Assembly: GCA_003447295.1 (NCBI GenBank)
Contig: DLZQ01000066.1
Coordinates: forward strand, 35,904 to 99,903
DNA from: Lachnospiraceae bacterium
GTDB lineage: Bacteria > Bacillota > Clostridia > Lachnospirales > Lachnospiraceae
Direction: 5' to 3'
Length of the DNA stretch: 64,000 bases
The position numbers and the translations under genes were made by a program. This document shows positions 1-11,364 of the stretch, piece by piece. A model generated the notes under the pieces. The model was not told the DNA's origin. It ran no database searches and saw only the letters and a program-made list of their open reading frames with translations. Every line of letters begins with the position of its first letter. The stretch's first letter is position 1.

Positions 1-1
1 T

Positions 2-217
2 ATGATAGCTATTGGAGCAGGTATTGCAGCACTGGCATGTATCGGAGCAGGTATCGGTATCGGTATCGCAACAAGTAAGGCAGCAGAGGCTGTGGCAAGA
101 CAGCCGGAAGCAGAGAGCAAGATCACCAAGATCTTACTGTTAGGTGGTGCGCTGGCAGAGGCAACCGCTATTTACGGATTCGTTATCGGTATCCTGATCA
201 TCTTATTCATGGCGTAA
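2..217 (+). CDS. atpE: ATP synthase Fo subunit c (5' end outside window)
   Basis: Subunit c forms the membrane rotor ring of the F1Fo ATP synthase. Seventy-one residues are visible: a glycine-rich first helix, the polar loop ARQPEA, and a second helix carrying the ion-binding glutamate in LAEATAIYG. The first visible ATG may be internal, because family members usually have several more N-terminal residues, so the entry is treated as 5' partial. Compared with the known Na+-type c subunit, the Gln of helix 1 is Ile and the Ser after the Glu is Ala, which favours proton coupling (inference). It is followed by a structured spacer and then atpF. Confidence 0.95.
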   Translation: MIAIGAGIAALACIGAGIGIGIATSKAAEAVARQPEAESKITKILLLGGALAEATAIYGFVIGILIILFMA

Positions 218-362
218 CTATCCGAAGCCGGAAACGCCACAAACGATCGTCGAATGCTCGCATTCGTAAGAGCGTTTGCGACGATTTACGGCGACTAAAA
301 CTCCATAAGCAAAAGAAAAGCATCGAAGATGCGGTTTTGCGCATGGAGGTTTCGGATAGTTA
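215..362. other. Structured three-way-junction element between atpE and atpF
   Basis: The arms TAACTATCCGAA (215-226) and TTCGGATAGTTA (351-362) are perfect inverted repeats; the left arm includes the atpE stop codon. They enclose two hairpins: 246-285 (ATCGTCG/CGACGAT ends) and 301-348 (CTCCAT/ATGGAG, with GCAAAA/TTTTGC and GCATC/GATGC inside). A 22-base segment starting GAAGCCGGAAACG at 224 recurs with one mismatch at 371-392, just before atpF. There is no U-tract, so it is not an ordinary terminator. A role in mRNA processing or in raising subunit c output is inference. Confidence 0.7.
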
Positions 363-423
363 TAACAACTGAAGCCGGAAACGGCACAAACGTATAACGA
401 AACGTAAGAAAGGATGAAAGCAC

Positions 424-912
424 ATGCTGAGATTAGATATTAATATTGTATGGACCATCCTGAATCTGTTGATCATATTTGCCATTGTGAAGATCTTCCT
501 GATCAAGCCCATCCACAAGATCCTGGATGCAAGACAGGCAGAGATCGATAAGCAATATGCAGATGCAAAAGCCGCACAGGACAGTGCCGAGGAACTTAAA
601 ACCAAGTATGAGGCATCCTTAAGCGGTGTCCAGGCAGAAAAGGAAGGCATCCTGAACGAAGCAAGAGGCAAAGCCAGCAACGAGTATGACCGTATCGTGG
701 CAGATGCCCAGACCGAAGCAAAAAAGATTCTGGACAATGCCGACAAAAATGCCGCACTGGAAGAGCAGAAGCGTATTCAGCAGGCACAGGAGCAGATCGC
801 AGGTCTGGTAGTGGAAGCTACCGCAAAGCTGGTGGCAGCTAAACAGAATGCAGATTCAGATAGAGAACTTTACAACCAATTTATAGCAAAGACAGGTGAA
901 AAGATTGATTAG
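424..912 (+). CDS. atpF: ATP synthase Fo subunit b
   Basis: Subunit b is the peripheral stalk that connects the membrane sector to F1. The 162-residue protein has one N-terminal membrane helix (about residues 6-25) and then a long, charged, alanine-rich coiled-coil segment with many Lys, Glu and Gln residues. Its length is normal for the family. The start ATG follows AGAAAGGATG-type sequence about 10 bases upstream. The last 17 bases overlap the start of the downstream fused delta-alpha gene, which suggests translational coupling. Confidence 0.95.
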   Translation: MLRLDINIVWTILNLLIIFAIVKIFLIKPIHKILDARQAEIDKQYADAKAAQDSAEELKTKYEASLSGVQAEKEGILNEARGKASNEYDRIVADAQTEAKKILDNADKNAALEEQKRIQQAQEQIAGLVVEATAKLVAAKQNADSDRELYNQFIAKTGEKID

Positions 913-2920
913 TACAGCTTTAGAATACGCAAAAAGATTGCGTGAACTGAATATCCCCGGAGACATTGTAGGTCAGACAGGCGATATCTTTAAAGCCGTA
1001 CCGCAGGTGAAGCTGGATTTCGAATCTCCTGCCGTGGCACTGTCTGCCAAGCACAATGTAATAGAAAAAGTATTCCCATTACAGATCAGAGATTTCCTGA
1101 AGGTCCTGTGTGATAACGGAGATATCTATCTGTGGGATGATATCTGCACTGCGTATAGAGAACTCTCTCCCGAGAAAAAGGGTGAGTTCGTTGTGACTCT
1201 GTCCTATGTGACAGCACCAACAGAAGAGCAGTTACAGAATATCCGTGATTTTGTACAGAAGAAATATCACAGAGACGATATGGTCTTCGAGACGAAGGAA
1301 GACCCGGCTCTGGGCGGCGGTTTCATCATCCGTGCCGGTAACGAAGTCTATGACTGGAGTACCAATGGTCGTATGAAGCAGTTCGCTGACAAGCTTTCCC
1401 AGGTGGGTAAGACTGCCAGCGAGCAGGGGATCATCTCTATCCTGAAGGGTGAGATCGAAGATTTCCACCTGCAGGCACAAGAGCATGAGATCGGTTCCGT
1501 CAGCTGGGTAGGTGACGGTATCGCCAATGTCAATGGTATCGATCATGCTGAGTACGGTGAGATCGTTATCTTCGATTCCGGTGTCAAGGGAATGGTACAG
1601 GATGTCCGCAGAGATGAGATCGGATGTATCCTGTTCGGTCATGATACCGAGATCCGTGAGGGTACCAGAGTCGTTCGTACCGGTAAGAGAGCCGGTATCC
1701 CCGTAGGTGACGGATTCAAGGGCAGGATCGTGGATGCTCTGGGAGCACCCATCGACGGCGCGGGTCCCATTAAGGAAGAGGGGTATCGTCCCATCGAGCA
1801 GCCTGCTCCTTCCATCGTAGACAGACAGTCCGTAGGTGTACCTATGGAAACCGGTATTCTGGCAATCGATTCCATGTTCCCTATCGGTCGTGGACAGCGT
1901 GAGCTGATCATCGGTGACCGTCAGACCGGTAAGACCTCCATCGCCATCGACGCCATTCTGAACCAGAAGGGCAAGGATGTGATATGTATCTATGTGGCCA
2001 TCGGTCAGAAGGCATCCACCATTGCAAAGCTGGTGGGAACCCTGAAGAAGAACGATGCCATGGATTACACTATTATCGTATCCGCAACCGCCAGCGATCC
2101 TGCACCCCTGCAGTACATCGCCCCTTATTCCGGTACGGCACTGGCTGAGTATTTCATGTATCAGGGCAAGGATGTCCTCATCGTATACGATGATCTGTCC
2201 AAGCATGCGGTAGCTTACCGTGCACTGTCCCTGTTACTGGAGCGTTCTCCCGGACGTGAGGCATATCCCGGAGACGTATTCTATTTACATTCCAGACTGC
2301 TGGAGCGTTCCGCAAGACTGAGCGCAGACAAGGGCGGCGGTTCCATTACCGCACTGCCTATTATCGAGACTCAGGCAGGCGATGTATCCGCATACATTCC
2401 GACCAACGTTATCTCCATCACGGACGGTCAGATTTTCCTGGAGAGTGATCTGTTCTTCTCTGGTATGAGACCCGCAGTCAATGTCGGTCTGTCTGTATCC
2501 CGTGTCGGCGGTGCCGCACAGACCAAGGCAATGAAGAAGGCAGCCGGAAGTATCCGTATCGACCTGGCACAGTTCCGTGAGATGGAAGTGTTCACACAGT
2601 TCGCATCCGATCTGGACAATGCTACCAAGGAGCAGTTACAGCACGGTCATGTATTGATGGAGCTGTTAAAGCAGCCTCTTTGCAGACCTTTAAGCATGGC
2701 AGAACAGGTTATGACCCTGTGTGCAGCCAACGGCAGAGTAATGCTGGATGTGCCCGTAGATCAGGTGAAGGATTTCCAGATGCAGTTCTTAAGTTACATG
2801 AAGGAGCAGCACAGCGACATCGTTCGTCAGTTAGAGACTACCAAGGCACTGGATGACGAGCTGAACAAACAGATCTGTGATGCAGCTGGGGAGTTTAAAA
2901 AGGAATTTTTGCAAAAATAA
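896..2920 (+). CDS. atpHA: Fused ATP synthase delta-alpha subunit
   Basis: One uninterrupted 674-residue frame contains both the delta subunit (about residues 1-170) and the alpha subunit (about 178-674). The delta part ends with the family's [19 protein letters not shown] C-terminal motif. The alpha part follows without a stop and has GDRQTGKT near residue 340, the [13 protein letters not shown] segment and the SRVGG arginine motif. Alpha is the non-catalytic hexamer subunit and delta sits on top of F1 holding the b stalk. In most bacteria these are two genes. The start is GTG at 896 (TTG at 905 is an alternative), overlapping atpF by 17 bases. The fusion would fix delta to one or all three alpha chains, unless it is cleaved. 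Confidence 0.93.
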   Translation: MKRLISTALEYAKRLRELNIPGDIVGQTGDIFKAVPQVKLDFESPAVALSAKHNVIEKVFPLQIRDFLKVLCDNGDIYLWDDICTAYRELSPEKKGEFVVTLSYVTAPTEEQLQNIRDFVQKKYHRDDMVFETKEDPALGGGFIIRAGNEVYDWSTNGRMKQFADKLSQVGKTASEQGIISILKGEIEDFHLQAQEHEIGSVSWVGDGIANVNGIDHAEYGEIVIFDSGVKGMVQDVRRDEIGCILFGHDTEIREGTRVVRTGKRAGIPVGDGFKGRIVDALGAPIDGAGPIKEEGYRPIEQPAPSIVDRQSVGVPMETGILAIDSMFPIGRGQRELIIGDRQTGKTSIAIDAILNQKGKDVICIYVAIGQKASTIAKLVGTLKKNDAMDYTIIVSATASDPAPLQYIAPYSGTALAEYFMYQGKDVLIVYDDLSKHAVAYRALSLLLERSPGREAYPGDVFYLHSRLLERSARLSADKGGGSITALPIIETQAGDVSAYIPTNVISITDGQIFLESDLFFSGMRPAVNVGLSVSRVGGAAQTKAMKKAAGSIRIDLAQFREMEVFTQFASDLDNATKEQLQHGHVLMELLKQPLCRPLSMAEQVMTLCAANGRVMLDVPVDQVKDFQMQFLSYMKEQHSDIVRQLETTKALDDELNKQICDAAGEFKKEFLQK

Positions 2921-2956
2921 TATTTGCAAACAGTGATAGTAATATAGGAGGTTAAC

Positions 2957-5295
<2,339 letters not shown>

Positions 5296-5312
5296 GGAAA
5301 GGCGGTGTGCAT

Positions 5313-5729
5313 ATGAACACCTTTAGTTTGAAGGTCATTGCCAGTGATAAAGTATTTTTCGATGGAAAATGCGGCATTATTATCGTACCTGCCCTGGACG
5401 GCGAGCAGGCCATTATGTCTCACCATGAGGATATGGTCATTGCTACGAGAGAGGGCGAGGTACGCTTCAAGGAAAAAGAGGAGGATGACTGGACCAAAGC
5501 CGTAGTCGGTGTGGGCTGTGTCTATATTTCTCATAACCGTGTGATCATGCTGGTGGATACGGCAGAACGGCCGGAGGATATCGATAAAGTCCGTGCGGAG
5601 GCTGCCCTGGAGCGTGCGCAGGAACAGCTGCGTCAGAAGCAGAGTATCCAGGAGTATCATGTATCCCAGGCATCCATGGCGAGAGCAATGCTGCGCCTGA
5701 AAGAAGCCGGAAAGTACGAAGTGAAGTAG
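5313..5729 (+). CDS. atpC: ATP synthase F1 subunit epsilon
   Basis: Epsilon contacts gamma and the c ring and restrains ATP hydrolysis. The protein is about 138 residues: an N-terminal beta-sandwich (TFSLKVIASDKVFF onward) and a C-terminal two-helix hairpin (VRAEAALERAQEQL onward). ATG 5313 is chosen because AAGGAAAGGCGG lies 7-10 bases upstream. An in-frame GTG at 5307 would add two residues. It is the last gene of the operon. No clear terminator is visible before the next promoter. Confidence 0.94.
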   Translation: MNTFSLKVIASDKVFFDGKCGIIIVPALDGEQAIMSHHEDMVIATREGEVRFKEKEEDDWTKAVVGVGCVYISHNRVIMLVDTAERPEDIDKVRAEAALERAQEQLRQKQSIQEYHVSQASMARAMLRLKEAGKYEVK

Positions 5730-5801
5730 TAATACGTAAAATATAAGTAAAAAGTAACAAAATTAAGCCTGTAATGTTAGCAAATGTGTGCAATTCGGAA
5801 A

Positions 5802-5830
5802 TTGTTATTTTTCTGTCATTGCGATAAAAT
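5802..5830 (+). promoter_or_regulatory. Probable sigma-A promoter for the LtaS-like/YfhO operon
   Basis: TTGTTA at 5802-5807 and TAAAAT at 5825-5830 are separated by exactly 17 bases, about 30 bases before the ATG at 5860, with AAGGAG in the leader. Confidence 0.6.
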
Positions 5831-5859
5831 CTCTTCAGAATCGTAAGGAGAGTTAAGCG

Positions 5860-7722
5860 ATGGATTATTTACAGAAAAAATCAATACGAAATGTCGCAGC
5901 TGCCATTGCAGGCTTTTTGCGTCACTGCGTTCGGAAAATAGGAATCACCAGGCAGAAGCTTCCTTCCTGTATCGCACTGGCGGTATGTCCACTGGTGACA
6001 TTTTATCTGTTTGAAATGTATACCCACAATCCTTTTACGACAATGCATTTCAAGACACAGATATTGAACATGGCGTTTTATGTACTGACCGCGCTTCTGT
6101 TATTCGGAATCGTGAAATATGTCCGGGCAGCTCTGATGCTGCAGACAGCATTTTTCATGGCTGCTGGTCTGGCAAATTATTATGTGCTGAATTTCCGGTC
6201 TGCACCTATTATGCCCTGGGATATTTATTCTATCGGTACGGCAGCCAGTGTGGCAGGAAATTTTAACTATACTCTGAAGAGTAGTACGGTGCTGGTCATT
6301 ATAGGATTCCTGATATTGCTGTTGATCGAGAGCCGTTTTTCTATGAAGGCTCCGGCGCGTGTAGCGAAAAGAGCGGCACTTATACTGCTTAGCATTGCAT
6401 TGATCTACGGCTATACGGGTATGGTGCAGAGCGAGAATTTCGTGAGAAGTTTCGGACTGTATGACAAGCTGTTTACCCCTACCGTCATGAACAAAAGAGA
6501 TGGTAATATCGTGGCGTTCCTGATGGAACTGGAGTATATGGATGTGGAGAAACCGTCAGGATATTCTGCGGAGGAGACCGGCAGTAAGTATACACAGGCA
6601 GGACAGGATTCCGCAGGGCTTACGGCAGCCGTGGAAGATCCGGAGAGCGTGAATCGCCCGAATATCATTGTCATCATGGATGAGGCTTTTTCCGATCTGG
6701 CGGTGAGAGGCGATTTTACCACCAACGAGGACTATATGCCCTTTATTCACAGTTTACAGCAGGGTGCGGAGAATACCAGAACCGGTTATCTGAATGTTTC
6801 CGTGCTGGGTGGAAATACTGCCAATACGGAGTTTGAATTCCTCACCGGCAATACCATCGGATTCCTGCCCCAGGGCAGTGTGGCTTACCAGCAGTATGTG
6901 CAGAAGGAGACGCCGTCTCTGGCATCCTACCTGAAGGAGCTGGACTATCATACCGTGGCGATCCATCCGTATTATGCCAGTGGCTGGGACAGAGACAGAG
7001 TCTATCCGATGCTTGGTTTTGATGAGTTTTTATCCCAGGAGGATTTCACGAATCCGAAACGGATCCGTAACTATATCTCCGATGAGAGCAGCTTTGCCAA
7101 GATCATCGAACTGTATGAGAATAAAGAAGAGGGAGAGCCTCTGTTTGTCTTTAATGTAACCATGCAGAATCACAGCGGTTACGAAGAGGAATTCCATAAC
7201 TTTACCCCGGATATCACCGTGGACGGCATTGATTCCAAAGCGTTGTCTATGTATCTGTCTCTGGTAAAACAGACGGACCACGCCCTGCAGGGGCTGATCG
7301 ATTATTTCTCTCAGGCGGATGAGGATACCATGATCGTATTCTTCGGGGACCATCAGCCTACGACTTATGTGAGCAATCCGATCTTAAGAAATAATAAAGT
7401 GAATCCGGAGACTTTAACAGACGAGGAAAATCTGTTAAAATATAAAGTGCCTTATGTGATCTGGAGCAATTTTGATATTAAGGAACAGACGGGCGGAGAG
7501 ACCAGTGCCAATTATCTGGCAATGGATGTGCTGGAAAACTGTGATCTGCCACTGCCTGCCTTGCAGAGCAGTCTGACCGGGCTTCGGAAGGAATATCCGG
7601 TGATCAGTGCAGCAGGTGTGAGAGAGGCGGACGGCACTCTTACAACTGTGAAGGAATGTGGGGAAGCATTGAACGATTACCGGAGTCTGGAGTATTATCT
7701 GCTGTTTGATTACGAAAGGTAA
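5860..7722 (+). CDS. LTA synthase-family phosphoglycerol transferase
   Basis: This is a membrane enzyme of the alkaline-phosphatase/sulfatase superfamily that transfers glycerol phosphate from phosphatidylglycerol to surface polymers. The 620-residue protein has about five N-terminal membrane helices (residues 35-200) and then an extracellular catalytic domain from about residue 265. Visible residues include NIIVIMDEAF (metal Glu), GNTANTEF with the probable nucleophile Thr320, NVTMQNHSGY (His) and FFGDHQP (Asp-His). These match LtaS in order. The downstream YfhO gene overlaps its end, suggesting coupled expression and related work at the envelope. The exact polymer substrate cannot be read from sequence. 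Confidence 0.88.
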   Translation: MDYLQKKSIRNVAAAIAGFLRHCVRKIGITRQKLPSCIALAVCPLVTFYLFEMYTHNPFTTMHFKTQILNMAFYVLTALLLFGIVKYVRAALMLQTAFFMAAGLANYYVLNFRSAPIMPWDIYSIGTAASVAGNFNYTLKSSTVLVIIGFLILLLIESRFSMKAPARVAKRAALILLSIALIYGYTGMVQSENFVRSFGLYDKLFTPTVMNKRDGNIVAFLMELEYMDVEKPSGYSAEETGSKYTQAGQDSAGLTAAVEDPESVNRPNIIVIMDEAFSDLAVRGDFTTNEDYMPFIHSLQQGAENTRTGYLNVSVLGGNTANTEFEFLTGNTIGFLPQGSVAYQQYVQKETPSLASYLKELDYHTVAIHPYYASGWDRDRVYPMLGFDEFLSQEDFTNPKRIRNYISDESSFAKIIELYENKEEGEPLFVFNVTMQNHSGYEEEFHNFTPDITVDGIDSKALSMYLSLVKQTDHALQGLIDYFSQADEDTMIVFFGDHQPTTYVSNPILRNNKVNPETLTDEENLLKYKVPYVIWSNFDIKEQTGGETSANYLAMDVLENCDLPLPALQSSLTGLRKEYPVISAAGVREADGTLTTVKECGEALNDYRSLEYYLLFDYER

Positions 7723-7753
7723 AACATTAGAGATTGCACAAAGTTTGCAGGTT

Positions 7754-10390
7754 ATGGAAAATATGAAGATTAAAATGAACGGCAACAAGACGACAGCAAT
7801 AAGTACAGAACGCAGGACGCAGAGAGGAATCTCTGTGCTTGCGTTCTTTGTGCCTGCATTTATTATGCTGGTTCTTTTTATCATACGGGGCATATATCCT
7901 TTTGGTGACCGGAGTTTTCTGTTCTCCGACATGTACCATCAGTATATGCCTTTTTTAAGTGAATTCGTACATAAGATCAAAGCGGGAGAGGGACTGTCTT
8001 ATTCTTACAACGTGGGGATCGGATCGAATTTCCTGGCATTATATGTCTATTATGTAGCAAGTCCTTTTAACTGGCTGGTATTTTTGCTGCCGGAGAGCCT
8101 GATCATGGAATTCATGAGTTATCTCGTGATCCTGCGGATCGGTCTTATGGGGCTTACGTTCAGTATTTATCTGAGGAAGACTTTTGGCAAGGCAGATCCG
8201 GCGGTGATCCTGTTTTCCACCTGTTATGCCCTATCCGGCTATCTGGCAGCCTATAACTGGAATGTGATGTGGCTGGACTGCCTGATCCTGTTACCACTGA
8301 TCCTTTTGGGAGTGGAGCGGCTGGCCAGAGAGGGAAGATGGGTTATGTACACGGTGACCCTGGGGCTTTGCATCCTGACCAATTACTATATTTCCATTAT
8401 GATCTGCATCTTCCTGGTGTTGTATTTCGGAATGCTGTTGATCACACAATACCATACCATGACGGAAGGGCAGAGCCAAAAAGTGAAAACGGTATTCGGC
8501 AGGATCGGAAGATTTGCATTTGCATCTCTGCTGGCAGGAGGGCTGGCTGCGGCACTGCTGATTCCGGAGGTCTGCGCTATCTTGCGGACGGATTTTGGCA
8601 ATTCGGATTTTCCCAGTAGGTTGGAGTCCTATTTTTCCGTGTTTGATATGCTGGCAAGACACTGCCTGTGCGTGACCACGGAGAGGGGACTGGAACACTG
8701 GCCGAACATCTACTGTGGTGTGGCGGTATTTTTACTGGTGCCCATGTATGCACTGAATGAAAAAATATCAGTGAGAAAACGGTTCTGCAATCTGGCACTG
8801 GCGGGATTTTTGCTGCTCAGTTTTGGAACCAATGTTCTGGATTTTTTGTGGCACGGTCTGAATTATCCGGATTCCCTGCCGGCAAGACAGTCTTTTCTCT
8901 ATATTTTTCTGATCCTTGTCATGTGCTATGATGCTTTCCGGAATGTGGAGGGCACTTCTCCCAGGCAGATCATCTATGGCTATCTGGCGGCGGTGGTATT
9001 TTTACTTGCCTGTGAGAAATTCGTGGAGAGCGAGGATTTCGACACGGGTATTGAAGTGCTGACGCTGGTGTTCGTTACGATCTACGGGGTGATTCTGTAT
9101 CTGTACCGGACGAGGAAGAGTGAACTGACGAGGCAGGTGCTTGGCATTCTGGTGCTGGCGTGCATAGTGGCGGAGCTGAGCATTAATACATTTAATACGA
9201 GTCTGGGCACTACCGGGCGAAGTGCTTATCTGGGAGACCAGAAGGATTATAAGGCGTTGTATGCCCTGGCGCAGGAACAGGAAGGGGATGACTTCTTCCG
9301 TATCGAGAAGTTTACCCGCAAGACGAAAAATGACGGAACCCTGACCGGGTACCCTACGGCTTCGGTATTTTCCTCCACCATGAATTCCCGGGTCATGGAT
9401 CTGTATAAGAAGCTTGGCATGCGTCACAGTAAGGTTTACTATGGATTCGACGGAGCAACGGCTTTCGTGTCAGCACTCCTGAATGTGGATTACATGTTCG
9501 GCGAATCGGATAAATACGAAAACGGTCTGTATGAGACTGTGAATAACAGTGGAGATGTTTATTTATATCATTGTAAATATACGCTGCCCTTTGGTTATGT
9601 GGCACCTACGGGCTGGAATGTTACGGACGAGATCAGTACCGGTGTGAGAGTGCAGAATCAGTTGATAGAGGATCTGGGAATCGCAGAGCCCTTACTGGAC
9701 CGGGCGACCAGTGAGGCTAGCGGGGACAATGTATGTATTACTGCGGACCGGGCAGGCTATTATTATGCAAGGATCAATGCCACAGGGACAAAAAAGGTGC
9801 AGGTGCTGGGAGGAACGCTGGAAACCCATACTTACGCGGATCTGAAGGATGGATCCCTTCTGTATCTGGGATATCTGCAGAAGGGAGAGCGGGTCACCCT
9901 GACCAACGGGGATGATGCGGATGAGACGCAGAAGGTATCTGCGGAAGCCTATGTACTGAATGAAGAAGTGCTGGCACAGGCAGTGGAGATACTGTCACAA
10001 GAACATCTGGAAAATGTAGCGGTGGACAGCACCCATATTTCCGGAACCTTAAGTCTGGAAGAAGCCGGCAGACTGATCCTGTCCGTGCCTTATGAGGAGG
10101 GCTGGACGGTGCAGATCGACGGAGAAAATGCAGAGCCTGAGCAGTTTGGCGATGCCCTCATGGCATTTGATCTGGAAGCGGGAGAACATACGATACAGAT
10201 GCACTATGTACCGGAAGGTCGGAATATCGGTATTCTGGTGAGTGCGGGAAGTGTACTGATCCTGTTGGGATGCGTGCTGTGTCAGAGGCGCGGTGGCAAG
10301 AGGAAAGAGTGCGATGAAGATGAAACTTCTCAAATGACATCGGACGAAACTGAGGAAAATTCTGTGAAAGAAGAGACTGGGAAGATGTAA
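7754..10390 (+). CDS. yfhO: YfhO family membrane protein
   Basis: YfhO proteins are large GT-C-like membrane proteins linked in some Firmicutes to glycosylation of lipoteichoic acid. The N-terminal two thirds has about a dozen hydrophobic helices. The SDMYHQYMPF and NVGIGSNFLALYVYYVASPFN motifs typical of the family lie in the first 150 residues. A soluble extracytoplasmic region follows, then one more helix near the C-terminus and an acidic tail. The start is uncertain: ATG 7754 is chosen. TTG 7706 would overlap the upstream gene by 17 bases, and ATG 7763 or 7775 are also possible. None has a strong ribosome site. Context supports a role in decorating a surface polymer. Confidence 0.85.
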   Translation: MENMKIKMNGNKTTAISTERRTQRGISVLAFFVPAFIMLVLFIIRGIYPFGDRSFLFSDMYHQYMPFLSEFVHKIKAGEGLSYSYNVGIGSNFLALYVYYVASPFNWLVFLLPESLIMEFMSYLVILRIGLMGLTFSIYLRKTFGKADPAVILFSTCYALSGYLAAYNWNVMWLDCLILLPLILLGVERLAREGRWVMYTVTLGLCILTNYYISIMICIFLVLYFGMLLITQYHTMTEGQSQKVKTVFGRIGRFAFASLLAGGLAAALLIPEVCAILRTDFGNSDFPSRLESYFSVFDMLARHCLCVTTERGLEHWPNIYCGVAVFLLVPMYALNEKISVRKRFCNLALAGFLLLSFGTNVLDFLWHGLNYPDSLPARQSFLYIFLILVMCYDAFRNVEGTSPRQIIYGYLAAVVFLLACEKFVESEDFDTGIEVLTLVFVTIYGVILYLYRTRKSELTRQVLGILVLACIVAELSINTFNTSLGTTGRSAYLGDQKDYKALYALAQEQEGDDFFRIEKFTRKTKNDGTLTGYPTASVFSSTMNSRVMDLYKKLGMRHSKVYYGFDGATAFVSALLNVDYMFGESDKYENGLYETVNNSGDVYLYHCKYTLPFGYVAPTGWNVTDEISTGVRVQNQLIEDLGIAEPLLDRATSEASGDNVCITADRAGYYYARINATGTKKVQVLGGTLETHTYADLKDGSLLYLGYLQKGERVTLTNGDDADETQKVSAEAYVLNEEVLAQAVEILSQEHLENVAVDSTHISGTLSLEEAGRLILSVPYEEGWTVQIDGENAEPEQFGDALMAFDLEAGEHTIQMHYVPEGRNIGILVSAGSVLILLGCVLCQRRGGKRKECDEDETSQMTSDETEENSVKEETGKM

Positions 10391-10395
10391 GAGGA

Positions 10396-10417
10396 GATTC
10401 CTTCGACGGAAGGAATC
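10396..10417. other. Perfect hairpin between yfhO and yitT
   Basis: GATTCCTTC and GAAGGAATC form a perfect 9-base stem around a GACG loop. There is no U-run after it, so it looks like a processing or stability hairpin rather than a terminator. The yitT ribosome site lies 10 bases downstream. Confidence 0.5.
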
Positions 10418-10438
10418 GTCTGCGGAATGGAGGTTAGT

Positions 10439-11302
10439 ATGACGAAGAAGAGCATCAGCGATACCCTGCGGCGTACCTGCCTGATCCTGGCGGGATCTTT
10501 TATCATGGCTGTGAACTTAAAAAGCTTTGTCCGCACCGGAGGACTGATCCCCGGTGGATTCAACGGTCTGACCCGTCTGATCCAGGAGATCAGTGTACTG
10601 TTGTGGCACTGGGAGCCTCCGTTTTCTGTGATCAATTTTATTCTGAATGCCATTCCGGCTGTGATCAGTTTCAAATTTATCGGGAAAAAATTTACCGGCT
10701 ATTCCTGCCTGATGATCGTGGTGAGTGGTATCCTGACAGATATTGTGCCGTCATTTCCCGTGACGGAGGATATTCTGCTGATCTCCATCTTCGGAGGACT
10801 GATCAATGCATTAGCCATCAGTCTGTGCCTGTTTGCCAATGCCACCAGCGGAGGCACCGATTTTATCGCGATTTTCCTGTCGGAGAAATACGGCATTGAC
10901 TCATGGAATTATATTTTCGCCGGAAATGTGGTGATCCTTGGGATCGCCGGAGCACTGTTCGGATGGGACAAGGCGCTGTACTCCATTATTTTCCAGTACA
11001 CCTCCACCCAGGTACTGCATATATTGTACAAGCGGTATCAGAAGCAGACACTGATCATCGTGACCAAACGACCGGAGGATGTCTACGAAGCCATTGCAGA
11101 GATCACGAATCACGATGCCACGCTGATCAAGGGAGAGGGCTGTTATTCCAAACAGGAATGTGATGTGCTGTATTCCGTGGTAGGACGGGATGAAGTGAAT
11201 AAGGTTGTGAATACAGTGCGTAAGACCGATCCCCAGGCTTTTGTTAATATGATCCGCACGGAGAACCTGGCGGGAAGATTTTATCAGAGACCGAATGATT
11301 AA
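10439..11302 (+). CDS. YitT family membrane protein (DUF161 and DUF2179)
   Basis: The protein is about 287 residues. It has five or six hydrophobic helices in the first 190 residues, with the glycine-rich TGGLIPGGFNGLTRL and SGGTDFIA motifs of the YitT family. A soluble C-terminal DUF2179 domain follows (VYEAIAEITNHDATLIKGEG onward). The biochemical role of the family is not established. ATG 10439 is chosen over ATG 10427 because ATGGAGG lies 5 bases before it. It ends at a bidirectional terminator shared with the convergent araC-type gene. Confidence 0.88.
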   Translation: MTKKSISDTLRRTCLILAGSFIMAVNLKSFVRTGGLIPGGFNGLTRLIQEISVLLWHWEPPFSVINFILNAIPAVISFKFIGKKFTGYSCLMIVVSGILTDIVPSFPVTEDILLISIFGGLINALAISLCLFANATSGGTDFIAIFLSEKYGIDSWNYIFAGNVVILGIAGALFGWDKALYSIIFQYTSTQVLHILYKRYQKQTLIIVTKRPEDVYEAIAEITNHDATLIKGEGCYSKQECDVLYSVVGRDEVNKVVNTVRKTDPQAFVNMIRTENLAGRFYQRPND

Positions 11303-11317
11303 GAGTTGTAAAAAAGA

Positions 11318-11364
11318 GCCTGAGAGTCAGCAGCTTAACTGACACTCAGGCTTGCGTATTTTTT
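11318..11364. terminator. Bidirectional terminator between yitT and the AraC regulator
   Basis: GCCTGAGAGTCAG (11318-11330) pairs with CTGACACTCAGGC (11339-11351), with one A-A mismatch. A T-run follows on the plus strand, and an A-run precedes the hairpin, giving a T-run on the minus strand. The stop codon of the minus-strand regulator lies in the loop. Confidence 0.85.

Noticed and set aside
1232..2206. 324-residue minus-strand open frame inside atpHA
   Set aside because: It mirrors the codon pattern of the real plus-strand gene, has no ribosome site and resembles no family.
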